Of a DNA stretch of 64,000 bases, positions 33,487-43,301 are shown in pieces. The notes beneath the pieces were generated by a model. It ran no database searches, was not told where the DNA came from, and worked only from the letters and a program-made list of their open reading frames with translations. Origin of the DNA: Panicum virgatum (Eukaryota > Streptophyta > Magnoliopsida > Poales > Poaceae); contig NC_053149.1 of NCBI RefSeq assembly GCF_016808335.1, forward strand, positions 32,826,087 through 32,890,086, read 5' to 3'. The position numbers and the translations under genes were made by a program. How positions within the stretch are numbered: position 1 is the stretch's first letter; the number at the start of each line of letters is the position of its first letter.

Positions 33487-34353
33487 CTAAGCGATGTCCT
33501 TACCCTTCTCCAGGCGTGAGATCCTGGAGCTGAGGCCATGGCGGAGGGTATCAAGGTCATCTTTGACCGATTTCAGCTCTAAGGACAACTCCGCCAGTTG
33601 ATCACCCTGCTTCTGATTCTCTTTCTTTAATGCAACTATAGTCTTCAGAATCTGGATGACCTTGGGTCCCTTTAGGACCTTCTCGTCCTCACTCTCATAC
33701 TGCCCCCAAGGACGTGTGATGGGAGGAGGAGTTAGGTGCCTCTTCACCCTTTTTGGGGTGGACGCAATAGATTCGGCCTCTCCCTTCTCCTTGGGGGAGA
33801 GCGCTGAAAAGCGACCCTTACCGTACCCCCCCTCCGGGAGTCCGGACTCCTATGACCCTAAAGCGATTTGGAGAGTTGTCGCTAACGGGGGTGGGAGATG
33901 TGGTGTAATGGTGGCTAACTACGTCGCCGCTTTTGTTCCTCACGGTGTAAGCATGCTGCATTCCCTCTTCCATGGGCATCGGAGGCATCGGGTCGGCGAA
34001 GAGGCGAACGACGACATCCTTTGGGCGAAGTTCGCCCATCGTTGGCCTCGGCGTAGTCCCTGGGCACCCTCCCCTGCCCCTCTGGGCAGAGGCCTTCTTG
34101 ACAATGCGCCGTGCCGAAGGGGAGGCTGAGGGGCCTCTTCCCTGGTTCGGCCGAACCAGGGGGTTGGCCGCCCCCTTCTCGGCGCCATCTTCCTCCCAGG
34201 TGCTGGCAGGATCGCCAGTGATGTCGTGGCAATATGCATTGCCTCTTCTTCCACTGCAGGGCTCGCTAAATCTTGGTTGGCGGGAGACGGCTCGCCGTTG
34301 AGTCCGTACGTGGACTCAGACCCAATGAACGGGATGATGGACTTTCCGGCCAT
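33487..34353 (-). pseudogene. ORF in envelope position of J (broken)
   Basis: ATG at 34353 starts MAGKSIIPFIGSESTYGLNG. Later segments in shifted frames read MGELRPKDVVVRLFADPMPP (from 34039) and, to TAG at 33487, a helical tail including LKKENQKQGDQLAELSLELK that looks like a coiled coil. Together they suggest one ~290-codon ORF broken by at least two frame changes. I see no signal peptide or membrane segment, so there is no support for a real envelope glycoprotein; it is only in that position. E inserted just upstream of the ATG (its TSD ends two bases before it), separating it from pol. Confidence 0.5.
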
Positions 34354-34902
34354 GGTAATTGTAACACCCTAATTTAAATTCCAGCATTTATTAATAAATT
34401 AAATTGGCTTTATTTAATTTCCTAAGGTTTATTGTGTTAGTCTTGCATTTTAATCTAGTTTTTGTTTCACAAGTAATTAAAATCTTCTTAGGTTTAACTT
34501 TGTTGATGCATTCATGCTGATGCATTGTTTTCATTGTTTGATTTCATAGGGGTTTGATTTCAAATTTTCTTTTGAATTCAAATAGTTGAGCTTGAGTGAG
34601 AAATAGAATAGAAATAGAAGTAGAAAAGGAAAAACCCAAAGCAAAAAAAACCAAACCCAACTTCCCAGCCCAAACCCACCCCCTCTCTCCCCCGCTCGAC
34701 CGCACCCGACAGCCCGAGCCGGCCCAACGCTTGCCCCGCCCTCCACGCGCAGCCCAGCCAGCGCCGCAGCGCCCGTCTCTCTGACCGCTCGGGCCCGCTA
34801 GTCAGGCGCTCCTTCCTCCTCGCGCAACCGCCGCACCCATCACGCCGAGATCCCCGGCGAGTTTCCATCGGGGGCACGCACGCCCAGATCACCCCGCCGC
34901 CT

Positions 34903-34909
34903 TATAAAT
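34903..34909 (+). promoter_or_regulatory. TATA box of the E 5' LTR
   Basis: TATAAAT preceded by CGCCGCCT and followed by C-rich sequence. The identical site in the 3' LTR is at 47808-47814. It should set transcription start about 25-35 bp downstream, making U3 ~570 bp and leaving ~2.7 kb for R-U5. Confidence 0.7.
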
Positions 34910-36207
34910 GCCCCCTGCGGCCTCCCTGGACCCCGTCCTCGCCTCCACAGCCGCCGCAAAACCTAGCCGCTGCCGTCACCCTGTCTCCGCTCGAAGCAGA
35001 GCACCCCGCCGCCGTGTTCCCGGCGCTCCCCGACGTCCCCGCCTCCGCAAGCTGCCGGAGAAGAACCGCCCAGAGGCCAGGAGTATCCCCGAGGTGCAGC
35101 CGCCGAACTCGACCACTGCATACCGGGAATTGCTGCAGCGGAGGCCCACTGACCTCCGCCTGTGCTGCTACGATTCCGCCGCTGCACCCCAGCACCATCT
35201 ACCCCGAGCCCCTGGTGAGCTTCGTCGTGGCCCTTTCTTACCTGTGCACTAGCTTTAGGCGAACCTAGGTCGTCGCCTCCCCTTGTTCCGCGCGAGCGAC
35301 CTCGCCGGAGGCCGTAGAGCCACCGCGGCCAGGTCCTTGAGGCCCTGCACAGCACTTCGCAACCCCGGATTCGTGTTGATCTGGCCTCACACTTCTACCC
35401 GAGCCTTTTGGTGCCCGAATCCAGGCCCCGCGCAGCCCACACACCGCCCGCCGGCGAGACTCGCCGCCCAGAGCCGCCGTCGTCGCCAACCACCCCGCTC
35501 CGAGCCCCCCCGGATCCAAATAACCCCCCAGGTGCACTAAGCATGCCGCGAACTCCATCCACGGGCAAGCTTCAGCCCGAACGGGCCCCTAGAGCGCCGG
35601 ATTGCTCAACGCCGGTGAAGCCCCGCCGCGGGCACGCGTCTCCGGCGCTCTGCGCCGCCGCCCCAGCGCCCCCTTCTCCCTGGACCGCCCGATGAAGATC
35701 CAACGGCCCAGAACAGACCCGAGCCGAGTCAAACAGATGCGTACCGGTCAGCGCCTGTCAGTTTTGCATAAGAGCCCCCCAGCTTTCTGACAATCAACCC
35801 GCGGTCCTAGCCCTTTCAAAAATATTTACAGCTGGACCCTGTTTTTAACATATAACCCCCTGAGTTTCTTTAAATTAGGACCCGCCGTCCAGGTTAGTTC
35901 TTTTTGCGAGTTAGCCCTTAGAATTAATGTTTATTTACGTTTCAGTCCCTGGTTTTAGCAGAAAGCCCCCTGGAACTTCATTTTTCTTACAAATAAGCCC
36001 CTAGAACTAGTTTTTAGCCTAGAATATGCGTTTTAGCTCCGTTTTTAGCGTTCTTTATGTCCACGCGATCGTTGTAACGCGTAGAATAGTTCTAGAGTAG
36101 TTTTGTGCGCTGTTTTTATGTATTGATGTACTGTTCTTTAGCTTTTTGTTAGAGTTTGCTTGTATGCTTATTGTTGTGCTTTGTTTTGGCCATGTGTTCG
36201 TGAGTAG

Positions 36208-37392
36208 ACGCTGATCCAGTTGAGGAGCCCCAGTACCAGTACCCGGAGCAGCCGTCTTCCGAGCACTTTGAGCAGCAGCCAGAGCAGTACGAGGAAGGCA
36301 AGTATAACATGAACAACCTATTACTTTAAATATCATTTCATACTGCATTTTAATACTGTATGCCTATAAGGACTTCCTAGCCACTTTATATCCTTTATAT
36401 ATGCCTTTGGGTTGCATTTTGGTTAGTTGTGCTAGGTTGCTGCGCTATAACACACTTTGGTCCTTTTTAATTAATTCGATTAATGGTTTACTTGAACTTA
36501 ATTCTGAGAGTGGTCCTCTGTGCTTCGTGCTTGAGTGACTCACGTCTCGTTAAAATATGGTTTTTGTAGAAACATGGTTTAGGGGGCCAGCACGGTGCTT
36601 AGTGCTTGGTTGGCCACTCTCCATAAGGACCGGTTCATAGAGCGACAACCTGGGACAACAGCGCTACCACAAGGCTAGAATGGGATAGACTTGGCGTAAT
36701 AATTAGATCTTTTTGGTTTGGAGTAACTTACCTGCGGGGCAGGGGTGGTAAGCTTCTATGGCCCTCGTGCTGAGTGGCCTCGTCTGTGCTACGTGTCTTG
36801 ACGCCCACTAGACCTGCTCCATAGTCGCTGATCCACCCTCGCAGTTACTCCCTACCAACGAGTTCTTTGTAAAGGCCTCGTAGTGAGTCGCTGGCCATCT
36901 CACCTAAGGAAGTGTGATGAACAACTGGCGTAGCTCACGACTTGTGGGTAAAGATGTGCAACCTCTGCAGAGTGTAAAACTGGTATACTAGCCGTGCTCA
37001 CGGTTATGAGCGGCCCAGATCCTCCTTTTGATTAGTGGAGTTATCTCCTTCCGACGAGGGAGGTGCTTCTCGGGGTTACCTTGGTGGCTTGGTTTCGGTT
37101 TGGTTCCCAGTAGTTTCTTAATTAATCCTGATTAATTACTATGTAACCGGGTTAATGGTAATTCATCAACTCGTAGTAAATAGCTTTAATAAAATTTTAC
37201 CAAGATTAAAAGCTAATGCAGTTGAGTCAGCCAGCCTAGAGCCTCATAGTTTGTGTTATACTTGTTGAGTACAAGTTGTGTACTCACTCTTGCCTCTTCT
37301 CTACTTTTTCCTCTTGGCTACGCTACTGCTGCTCAGTTCCTGCCGACACGAGGGAGTTCGTCCAGTGCTACCAGGACTACGAGGACTTCTAG
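36208..37392 (+). other. Putative spliced small ORF within the E 5' LTR
   Basis: Block 1 (36208-36297) follows TTCGTGAGTAG. It reads ADPVEEPQYQYPEQPSSEHF and on to EQYEE, ending GAGGAAG at a GCAAGT donor (GC class). Block 2 (37337-37392) follows CTACTGCTGCTCAG. It reads PADTREFVQ then YQDYEDF and stop TAG. One plus two leftover bases make the phases match across the intron. The same layout exists in C, F and H with few amino-acid changes. The E 3' LTR has two C-to-T stops in block 1. The first exon is not defined: no ATG is evident downstream of the expected start site in the GC-rich leader. I do not recognise the acidic peptide. Confidence 0.45.
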
Positions 37393-37658
37393 GTATTCGT
37401 CTCCCAGTCGACGTCCCTGTGGCGCCCTGCTTCAGCTTCGGAGAGCTTTATTCGTATTTTTTTTTGTACTTCGCTTCCGCTGTATCAGACATTTTTGTCA
37501 TTATTGTAATAAATAACATTTGTATTCGCTTTATTATGTCTTTTTACGGGATATGTGCTATGATATACTGTTCATTCTGTTGTATATACGTGTGACTTGA
37601 TCCTGGCACGTATATGATTGCTCGGTTTATGTTCTTTTATAAACCGGGTGTTACAAAG

Positions 37659-37670
37659 TGGTATCAGAGC
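37659..37670 (+). promoter_or_regulatory. PBS of E
   Basis: TGGTATCAGAGC three bases after the LTR end; initiator-methionine tRNA type, as in A. Confidence 0.95.
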
Positions 37671-38225
37671 CGTATCGACTGTAGGACGAAGCCTAGATAG
37701 AACTGGTCGAGTTTTAGGACTTCTTCTCTCCAATCCTTGTCTGCTGAAACTATTTTACTATTATACCCCTTGACTTCTATGACTTTTTACCCGTCTTGCC
37801 TTGATTTCTCTCTCTGAAGAATAGTTTTCGTAGATTTTGGCCTGAATCAGTCATCTGACCACCATGAGTAAGCTAGGTGACCCTTTTATAATAAAACGAT
37901 AGCACGTTCTACGACGCGTGGTGTTAGTCGAGTCTTTTGCTAAACTCGGCTAAGTTGTGAAAATTGTCTGCTTGTTATTATGCTACATGTTTGATTTGGA
38001 TTTTTGAATGATTGCATAGCTTAGTAGTTTAAATTTGTTTAAAGAAAATCACTCAGATGTTAAAGTTAACTAATTAATAAAATGAGTTAGATCGTTGGGG
38101 GTAAAACAGTCCACTCTATCCTGTCTGCTTTATCATGGCTGAGTCTTTTTCCGCAAAGAGTTATCATATCCATCTGAATTTATTCCTACAATATCCTTAC
38201 TCGTGAAATCTTTTGTTCAAATCAG
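37671..38225 (+). other. Leader between PBS and gag of E
   Basis: A 555-bp AT-rich leader without a credible ORF. Presumably it holds packaging signals; I see no specific repeat. Confidence 0.6.
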
Positions 38226-38738
38226 ATGGTGAACACCAGGAGCACCGGTTCCGGTTCTGGCCAGCAGCAGGGTCAGAACAACCAGGGTACCGGGATCCCG
38301 ATGCTGCCGCCGTTGACTCCGGAGCAGTACTTCCAGCTCCAGATGCAGATGATGGCTACCCTGAACAACACTGTTCAGGCACTTCAGCAGGCTCACACTC
38401 AGCCTCCGCCTCCTCCACCGCCGCAGCCTCGCGACAGGCGTGCTGAGTTTCTGAGGGGTCACCCGCCGACGTTTTCTCACACGTCCGACCCTCTTCAGGC
38501 CGACGACTGGCTCCGTGCAGTGGAGCGTCAGCTGGACATCGCCCAGTGCGATGATCGGGAGCGAGTTCTGTACGCAGCAGGACAGCTGCGAGGGGCAGCT
38601 TTGGACTGGTGGGAGTCCCACCCAGTTCACGACCGCGAGGCTCTCACCTGGCTCCAGTTCAGGGAGCGTTTCCGCAGCCACAACGTCCCCGCGGGCGTTA
38701 TGAAGATGAAGCAGAAGGAGTTCCTTGCACTGAAGCAG

Positions 38739-38849
38739 GTAATCTTAAGTATAATCATTCAGCATTTTCTTTTGAGCTAATGCCCCCTTGTTCTATCCTT
38801 ATGAATCTTGAGTTAACCTTCCGATATCTATCTGTCTTTGTGAATTCAG
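38739..38849 (+). other. Intron in gag of E (111 bp)
   Basis: GTAATCTTAAGTATAATC ... TTTGTGAATTCAG between CTGAAGCAG and GGGACTATG, phase 0. Unspliced reading hits a stop at 38778. Splicing yields LALKQ-GTMSVTEYRD. Pol can only be made from spliced RNA, whereas the genome copied by RT must be unspliced to keep the intron. Confidence 0.85.
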
Positions 38850-40169
38850 GGGACTATGTCGGTCACGGAGTATCGTGATCGCTTTCTTCAGCTGGCTCGC
38901 TACGCCCCTGCCGAGGTTGCGGATGACCGCAAGAAGCAGGAGCACTTCATGGAGGGTCTTGAGGACTACCTCCAGTACGCGCTGCTCAACCTCCGCTTCG
39001 ACGACTTCAACCATCTGGTTGACAGCGCGCTCAACACTGAGCGCAAGCACCTGGAGATGGAGGACAAGAAGAGGAAGGTTGTCCCCGTTGCTTCCGGCAG
39101 CAACACTCGTCCACGCCTCCAGCCGCCCCAGCAGTACCAGCAGCAGTACCAGCAGAGGCCACCACAGCAATACCCGCCTCGACAGCAGCAGCAGGCGGGG
39201 CAGGGCCAGAGGTTACCGGCACCTCCGGCTCGTGCTGCTCCACCAGCTCCGCCAGCACCGCAGGCTCCACATCCGGCAGCTCCTACTGGACAGCAGGCTT
39301 CGACACTTGCACGCGTCTGCTATCACTGCGGCCAGCCGGGGCACTACGCCAACACTTGCCCCCGGAAGGCGCAGGCGGGACAGCAGGGGCGCCCAGCTCA
39401 GCCCAGGGCGCCAGCACAGGCTCGAGTGAACCATGTGACGGCCGAGTCAGCGGCCGAGGCTCCCAACGTGGTTATTGGTACGTTCATGGTCAACTCTCAC
39501 CCCGCTACAGTGCTTTTCGATACCGGTGCTACCCATTCTTTCATTTCCAAGTCATTTGCCGAGCAGCATGGTATACCAGTTTCTTGTATGAGGACAGCTA
39601 TGGTAGTTACCTCACCTGGGGGTCAGATTCGTACATGTTCTATATGCTCTAGAGTTAGTATTGTCATAAAGGGGGTAGAGTTCCGCACTGGCTTGATAGT
39701 TATTGACTCCTCGGGGATAGATGTGATTCTGGGCATGGAGACCCTTACCAGATGGGGAGTCCGTATTGATTGTGCTCAGCGGACAGTTCACTTATCGGCA
39801 TCTGATGGCCAAGAGGTGACAGTCAGTGCTTCAGAGCCTTCTAGATTTCTTCATCAGATGGAGGCTAGACCCACGGACGGTATTCGCGTGGTGTCTGAAT
39901 TCCCGGATGTCTTTCCGGATGATCTGCCAGGTATGCCGCCTGAACGCGCCATTGAGTTTTGTATTGATCTCTTGCCTGGCATAGCTCCTATTGCAAAGCG
40001 GCCCTACCGTATGGCACCTATAGAGCATGAGGAAGTCAAGAAGACTATTGATGAGTTGCTAGCCAAGGGCTATATCCGTCGCAGCTTCTCTCCTTGGGCT
40101 TTTCCGTTGTTGCTGGTAGATAAGAAGGATGGCTCGAAGAGGATGTGTGTGGATTATCGGGAGCTGAAT

Positions 40170-41517
40170 TGATAAGGACACGCCGAGGATGTCCGGGAGT
40201 GTGTCCGATCTTTCACGGTACAACTTCTCACACAAAAATAATTTTCTGAAATTTCACTCAAAGAGTATAACGATCGGTAATTATCCCTTCTCTTGATATA
40301 TATATAGAGCGAAACACCGTTGAAAGATTATAAAAATATATGCAGGTGCGGCAGCAACAATAATCAATTCATACTCAATACACAGTCGCCCAGATGGTTG
40401 CACGTTACCAAACAAAAATGACTATGCCTCACAAAGTAATGTGAATATTATTTTATTTGCCTGTCCAACCAACAGCAGCACGCAGCTATTACCAAAACGA
40501 ACTGACTCTCACGTCAGTAATCCTCAAACAATCACAGATGTCAAGATATAACAGTATAATCCACGACTATTTAATCCAGCACCGCAAGTAGCAAAGATAT
40601 TTAATCAGGCGGAAACGAGATCTCAAAAATCCAGATGAATGAATAATTCCGCTTGATTAACCAACACCAGTAGCAGCACAAAAAGATAGAGACTCGGCTT
40701 ACAGAAGATGCAAACCAAACCCAGATAATTCTTCCACCCGTAGCTACGATGAACCACGATCAGAAGATGTGGATCCACTCAAGAATCCGGAGCAGCGCAC
40801 CCAGGAAACAATCCTGATCACGCTCCCAATCACGATCCAGAAGAATCGGCAAGGTAGATGAGATCGGACGGCGTCTCGCTGTTCGTAGGAGAAACCCTAG
40901 ACGAGAGACACAAATAAAATCCAATCTAATCTGTGTTTACATGGGCACTGCCCAATTTAAAGTGCACGCAGGCACTTGGACTTGAGTCCGACTCCAACCG
41001 AACCTGACTCAAATTGGCCTGGCGTGAGTGCACATGACAGGCACAACTCAACTCTGATTAGAGATAGGAAAGGATAAAATATTGATGGAAAAATCGCTAA
41101 CTAGCATACTTAGCCTTCCTAATTAAAGCATGAAGACCCATCACGTATGAAGCATGACTCCAACTCTTGCACGTAGGGACCTTAATCCATAATCAATGGA
41201 AGGCCTAGCCAATAAATAATATAAAAATGCGGCAGCTGTGCTAATCCTCCAGCTTAAATAATAGCTTGAGAAACATATCCCTCGATGGCTCAAATGTATA
41301 TATTATAATACTGCAGCAGCTGTGCTAATTCATCCCGCTAACTGATTAGCACTCGACTTGCATGGAACCAATTTGAATAAATTTTCTGGTATCTACCTCA
41401 CACTTCGTCCTGTACATTACGCCAATAAAAGAGTGCTTCCTTGACATTGCAGCTGCCTTATATTCAGAATCTTCAGCATTAACCACTGAATTAATTTGAT
41501 GAACCTTGGACTCATCA
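40170..41517 (-). repeat. 3' LTR of G (1,348 bp)
   Basis: Minus start TGATGAGTCCAAGG at 41517, end GTCCTTATCA at 40170. The first ~825 bp (41517-40692) are nearly identical to the 5' LTR. The last ~520 bp share only short stretches with it, such as ATCTTTCACGGTAC. Confidence 0.9.
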
Positions 41518-43259
41518 TCCTCTCCTCCTTTAAACAAAGCCGTCCTCGGCTTTGACATAAGTTGAGTAACTTCATTGATGGGAGGAGAAACTGCAGCTAT
41601 TTTCATGCATCGTTTGCCATGATCATTGGCCTCCTTTTCCCCTTCTTTCTTCTCTTTCCAATTAATTAAAATAGAACCAACTTTAATAGAAGAACCAGTT
41701 AAATCCTTGCAGACTGATTCAGAGCCATCATAGAGAACTTTTGAGCCTATAGTAGTAGCCATATCATTTCCTTCCCCTTGAACCAAAGCCGTCCTCGACT
41801 TTGGAATATTTTCAGCATTGACATGTTTGATTGGGTCAACCTTTCTAACTCTGTTGTTGCATGACATGATGGCTGCAATATTTTTCTTATCCTTCTCCTT
41901 TTCCTCATCAGCTAAGGAACCAAAATGAATAGCAGAAGATTTCAATAATTTACCAGCTATAGCTTTAGAGTCCTTGCAAATATTTTCTGAATCAACAATA
42001 GGAGAAGTAGTGATGTCATCTTTCTTCCTTGCATTAGTAGAGATTTCAGAATTACCAGCACAATGGATCGAAACAGGAATAGCCATGTCATTCTCCCCCT
42101 CTAGAAACAAAGCCGTCCTCGGCTTTGGGGTTATTGCAGCAACCTTTTTCTTTACTTTCGAAGTAGCAAATACCTCAGCCTTAATAGCACTAACCGGCAT
42201 CGGTTTGAGTACATGATGAACTCCCTTGTGCATAAACGAATAATTATTGGAACGACCACCATGAGTAGCATCAAGATCAAACTGCCATGGTCGACCCAAC
42301 AATAAATGACAAGCACTCATCGGCACAACATCACAATCTACTGTATCCATATAATTTCCAATGCAAAATTTAACTCTAGTCTTGTGAGTAATTTTCAGTG
42401 TACCACTTTCATTCATCCACCGCATATAATGTGGTTTTGGCAGCCTCCGTGTAGGCAAGGATAAAGCATTCACCAAATCAGAACTAATAGCATTTGTGAA
42501 GCTACCACCATCAATAATTAATTTGCATACCTTGTCATGGATTTTGCACTCTGACTGAAAAATATTGGATCGCTGCCCTTTCAAATCAATAATAGTACCA
42601 TCATTGTGAACTTGCCGTGCCATCATAGATAACCCATCTGATGCAACATCATTATCATCAATTTTAATGTTAGGCTGAGTATCACAAGAAGAATCAGTAC
42701 CATGCAACCCTGATGCTAAAGAAAGATCCACCCTCTCATCAATAGATATTTGCTCAGGCACTCCAGCCTGCTGCTCAAGTGGAGAAGAAATATCTGAAAT
42801 ACTAGTATTCAATGGGACATCTTCTCCAACAATGGATGTGGCTGTAGGAATATCACTAGGCAATCCCATGATAGCCGGCTGGTCAGTAGAATTATTCTTC
42901 TCAAATGGTGTAGCAGAAGAAAATTCAGAAGCAACCAAATCAGAACTCCCACTACTTGATAATATATTCTTCTCTAGCTCAAAAGAAGGAGCAAAGCGTC
43001 GGCGCAACGCCTCCTTCATTGCATACCAAGAAGTGCAATAATCATCACCATGTTCCAGCTGCATTCTTCGGAACCATAATGACACAGAAATAGAGAAGCT
43101 TCGTTTGGCCAAATTAGCCAGCTGGTTTAACGGCAATTCACCAATAGAATAACAATTTATTATAGCATCCTCCCACTCATAGTATTCTAATGGAGATGTT
43201 GTTGCACACAACATCGGTACAAACTCAAGATATACGTCAAAAGAGTAATCCATCACCAA
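41346..43259 (-). CDS. Gag-protease polyprotein of G
   Basis: Open for 637 codons from ATG 43259 (MVMDYSFDVYLEF). Residues ~20-95 look like a Retrotrans_gag core (YYEWEDAIINCYSIGELP ... WYAMKEALRRRFAP). A low-complexity S/D/P linker follows. Residues ~245-330 form a retropepsin-like domain: CKLIIDGGSFTNAIS (active Asp ~250) and HLLLGRPWQFD near the C-terminal end of the fold. No zinc knuckle is visible. The C-terminal half has three repeats of a PKxRTAL motif followed by an acidic G/E/D stretch, each coded by a hairpin plus purine tract. The final ~57 residues are encoded in the 3' LTR and repeated as an orphan frame in the 5' LTR (44440-44611). The frame is intact, suggesting recent activity with a helper. 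Confidence 0.85.
   Translation of the reverse strand: MVMDYSFDVYLEFVPMLCATTSPLEYYEWEDAIINCYSIGELPLNQLANLAKRSFSISVSLWFRRMQLEHGDDYCTSWYAMKEALRRRFAPSFELEKNILSSSGSSDLVASEFSSATPFEKNNSTDQPAIMGLPSDIPTATSIVGEDVPLNTSISDISSPLEQQAGVPEQISIDERVDLSLASGLHGTDSSCDTQPNIKIDDNDVASDGLSMMARQVHNDGTIIDLKGQRSNIFQSECKIHDKVCKLIIDGGSFTNAISSDLVNALSLPTRRLPKPHYMRWMNESGTLKITHKTRVKFCIGNYMDTVDCDVVPMSACHLLLGRPWQFDLDATHGGRSNNYSFMHKGVHHVLKPMPVSAIKAEVFATSKVKKKVAAITPKPRTALFLEGENDMAIPVSIHCAGNSEISTNARKKDDITTSPIVDSENICKDSKAIAGKLLKSSAIHFGSLADEEKEKDKKNIAAIMSCNNRVRKVDPIKHVNAENIPKSRTALVQGEGNDMATTIGSKVLYDGSESVCKDLTGSSIKVGSILINWKEKKEGEKEANDHGKRCMKIAAVSPPINEVTQLMSKPRTALFKGGEDDESKVHQINSVVNAEDSEYKAAAMSRKHSFIGVMYRTKCEVDTRKFIQIGSMQVEC
41518..41554 (-). 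promoter_or_regulatory. PPT and hairpin of G
   Basis: Minus strand: CAAAGCCG-AGGA-CGGCTTTG (41554-41535), a perfect 8-bp stem, directly followed by TTTAAAGGAGGAGAGGA and the LTR start. Related copies lie at 41764-41803 and 42088-42127. Confidence 0.85.
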
Positions 43260-43283
43260 AAATTAGCAGAGTACCGTGAGCAA

Positions 43284-43299
43284 CCTGTCTCTGATACCA
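43284..43299 (-). promoter_or_regulatory. PBS of G
   Basis: TGGTATCAGAGACAGG, two bases after the 5' LTR end. The first ten bases are the initiator-Met type; the rest diverges from A and E. Confidence 0.8.
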
Positions 43300-43301
43300 A
43301 A

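Larger units (their letters stand above)
34360..37655 (+). repeat. 5' LTR of E (3,296 bp)
   Basis: Starts TGTAACACCCTAATTTAAATT, ends AAACCGGGTGTTACA. A TATA box (CTTATAAATG, 34901-34910) precedes a GC-rich presumed transcribed region (34930-35720). A donor-like CCCCTG/GTGAGC lies near 35215. Exon-like blocks occur at 36208-36297 and 37337-37392. Confidence 0.95.

Noticed and set aside
33487..34353. Retroviral-type envelope gene in J
   Set aside because: No signal peptide or membrane-spanning segment is visible; only the position matches.
34908..35252. 114-codon ORF at the TATA box of the E LTR (and 47813-48124)
   Set aside because: Its ATG overlaps the TATA box itself, so it would lie upstream of the transcription start; the composition is GC-driven.
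36055..36348. Antisense 97-codon ORF in the E LTR (and 48961-49254)
   Set aside because: It is the complementary strand of the exon-like block, with no start context or domain.
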